From Candidatus Shapirobacteria bacterium (GTDB taxonomy: Bacteria > Patescibacteriota > Microgenomatia > UBA12405 > UBA6130): a stretch of 6,188 nucleotides of DNA. The stretch is from NCBI GenBank assembly GCA_027007615.1, contig JALTFB010000056.1:1-6188 (forward strand). The letters run 5' to 3'. Under the pieces are notes generated by a model. It did not search any database, was not told the origin of the DNA, and was given only the letters and a program-made list of their open reading frames with translations. A program made the position numbers and the translations under genes. Below are positions 4,896 through 6,188 of the stretch, piece by piece; the stretch's first letter is position 1, and each line of letters starts with the position of its first letter.

Positions 4896-6023
4896 ATGAA
4901 AAAAGAACTTTGGCCGATATTTTTGGTGGTTTTTATCGGCCTTTTAGGGTTTGGGATCGTTATTCCCACCCTGCCTTTTATTGCTCTAAAATACCGGGCC
5001 TCGCCATTTATGATCGGCCTTTTAATGGCCAGCTATTCGCTGTTCCAATTTTTAGCCGCGCCGGTTTTGGGCCAATTATCTGACAAATATGGTCGCAAAC
5101 CAATTTTGGCCATTTCCCTTTTCGGTTCGGCTTTAGGCTATTTCTTAATTGCTGTAGCCAATAACATCTGGTTGATTTTTGTTTCGCGGATCATCGATGG
5201 CGTAACCGGCGGCAATATTTCGGTCGCCCAAGCCTATATTGCCGATATTACCCAAGGCAAGGAAAGGACCAAGGCGATGGGGTTAATTGGTATGGCCTTT
5301 GGTTTGGGATTTATTCTCGGCCCTTTTGTTGGGGGAGTGTTGGGGAATTATAATTTAGCCTTGCCCTATCTTTTTGCCGGCGGTTTGGCTTTTCTAAATA
5401 GTATTTTCATCGCCACTATTTTGCCGGAAACCAGAAAAATCGCCAGCCATCAAAAATTTAGCCTGATTGATCTAAAAACCCTGAAAAAAATCTCCCAAAA
5501 CCCCCAGCTTAAAAAACTGGTTTTACTCTTTTTTGCCACCACTCTTGCTTTTTCCTTGATGCAAGGAATTTTTGCCATTTATACCAAAGATATGTTTAAT
5601 TGGAACCAAAAGCAGGTAGGCTACTTTTTTGCCTATATTGGCTTGGTCAGCGTTTTTTCCCAAGGCTATTTGATCCGTAAATTGGTTGACAAATTCAGCG
5701 AAACGAGACTCTTGAAAACCGCGCTTTTTATCCGTTCCGGCGCCTTTTTAATTTATGCCCTTTTGGTCCAACCGGCCCTTTTTTACCTTGGTGGCTTGGC
5801 TATGGCTTTGGGAATGGGGATTTTCAACCCCACAGTCCAATCCCTTATTTCTAAAAAAGCCCACGAATCCGAACAAGGTCTGGTTTTGGGTGTCAGCCAA
5901 TCCTTTGGCTCCCTGGCCCGCACCTTTGGCCCCATCATTGGCGGCTTGCTCTACGGCTTTTTCCCCCAATTGCCTTTTGGCGCTTCCGCCTTAACGATTT
6001 TCTTTCTGGCGATTTTGGTTTAG
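4896..6023 (+). CDS. MFS transporter, DHA1/TetA-like drug:H+ antiporter type
   Basis: Inner-membrane carrier of the major facilitator superfamily, probably a proton-coupled exporter of small lipophilic compounds; the substrate cannot be inferred. Residues from ATG 4896: TM1 about 5-30; motif A GQLSDKYGRKP in the TM2-TM3 loop (59-69, with D63, R67 and K68); the TM4 region with R98 and D101 in RIIDGVTGG; the antiporter motif C in TM5 GFILGPFVGG (138-147); a central basic loop around 179-208; and a degenerate second motif A near RKLVDKFSETR (261-271). A repeat of the GPxxGG pattern (FGPIIGG, 344-350) follows in the second half. Twelve membrane segments fit in 375 residues, though the protein stops almost at the end of TM12, with no C-terminal tail. 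An upstream TTG at 4854 would add 14 residues but lies before the TATAAT box, so ATG 4896 is preferred. Family confident, drug role inferred. Confidence 0.93.
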   Translation: MKKELWPIFLVVFIGLLGFGIVIPTLPFIALKYRASPFMIGLLMASYSLFQFLAAPVLGQLSDKYGRKPILAISLFGSALGYFLIAVANNIWLIFVSRIIDGVTGGNISVAQAYIADITQGKERTKAMGLIGMAFGLGFILGPFVGGVLGNYNLALPYLFAGGLAFLNSIFIATILPETRKIASHQKFSLIDLKTLKKISQNPQLKKLVLLFFATTLAFSLMQGIFAIYTKDMFNWNQKQVGYFFAYIGLVSVFSQGYLIRKLVDKFSETRLLKTALFIRSGAFLIYALLVQPALFYLGGLAMALGMGIFNPTVQSLISKKAHESEQGLVLGVSQSFGSLARTFGPIIGGLLYGFFPQLPFGASALTIFFLAILV

Positions 6024-6188
6024 ATATCTTTTTCCTGATGCTGATGTTCGGCTCTTGTCATGAGCGAAAGCCTTGCTCCCCGAAGTGCTCCGCCATCCAC
6101 CCATTGGCGGAACGTCGGGATACATCGGGTTTGCCCCTACTAGAAAGGGGGCCTGCCCCTACCGGGGGGGGGGGTTTTGGGGTATTTT
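6024..6188. other. non-coding right end with hairpin, short repeat and poly-G run
   Basis: No gene is seen. TCCGCCA (6089-6095) pairs with TGGCGGA (6105-6111) over a 9-nt loop but lacks a following T run, so it is not a standard terminator. TGCCCCTAC occurs twice (6132-6140 and 6154-6162), with GCCCC/GGGGC able to pair between 6133 and 6152. A run of 11 G follows at 6164-6174. The G run next to the window end could be biological or an assembly or sequencing artefact. Confidence 0.55.

Overview
The window holds four recognisable protein genes separated by unusually long, repeat-bearing gaps. Two are on the minus strand: a WecG/TagA/CpsF-family glycosyltransferase running off the left edge, and mreB. 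Two are on the plus strand: a large membrane protein I cannot assign to a family, and an MFS drug-type transporter. There are no rRNA, tRNA, CRISPR or transposase genes. The mix of a bacterial envelope glycosyltransferase, a bacterial actin and an MFS exporter shows a bacterium that probably has a rod shape and wall or surface polysaccharide. The dispersed palindromes, AT-type -10 boxes right next to start codons, poor Shine-Dalgarno sequences and a large unassigned membrane protein remind me of Patescibacteria/CPR genomes (Parcubacteria-like). That placement is an inference of low to moderate confidence.

Layout. 1-846 (minus): glycosyltransferase, with its C-terminal end outside the window. 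847-1286: an AT-richer gap with no convincing gene, containing an 18-bp near-palindrome and an odd stop-free frame. 1287-2291 (minus): mreB, complete, with an extended -10 promoter at 2361-2369. 2292-2947: divergent intergenic region between mreB and the plus-strand genes. It holds a purine-rich repeat, four copies of one palindromic element (orientations +, -, -, +) and copy A of a larger structured repeat. 2948-4588 (plus): 546-aa membrane protein. 4589-4895: gap with copy B of the structured repeat and the transporter promoter. 4896-6023 (plus): MFS transporter. 6024-6188: non-coding end with a hairpin, short G/C-rich repeats and a run of 11 G.

How it fits together. MreB organises lateral wall growth, and WecG/TagA/CpsF enzymes add N-acetylmannosamine-type sugars to lipid-linked glycans, so the left half is plausibly envelope-related. 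A 440-bp gap argues against a tight operon. The plus-strand genes each have a TATAAT box at or just before the start codon and look separately transcribed. The most interesting material is the membrane protein bracketed by two ~90-bp direct repeats whose differences preserve a predicted RNA fold, and the four-copy palindrome cluster.
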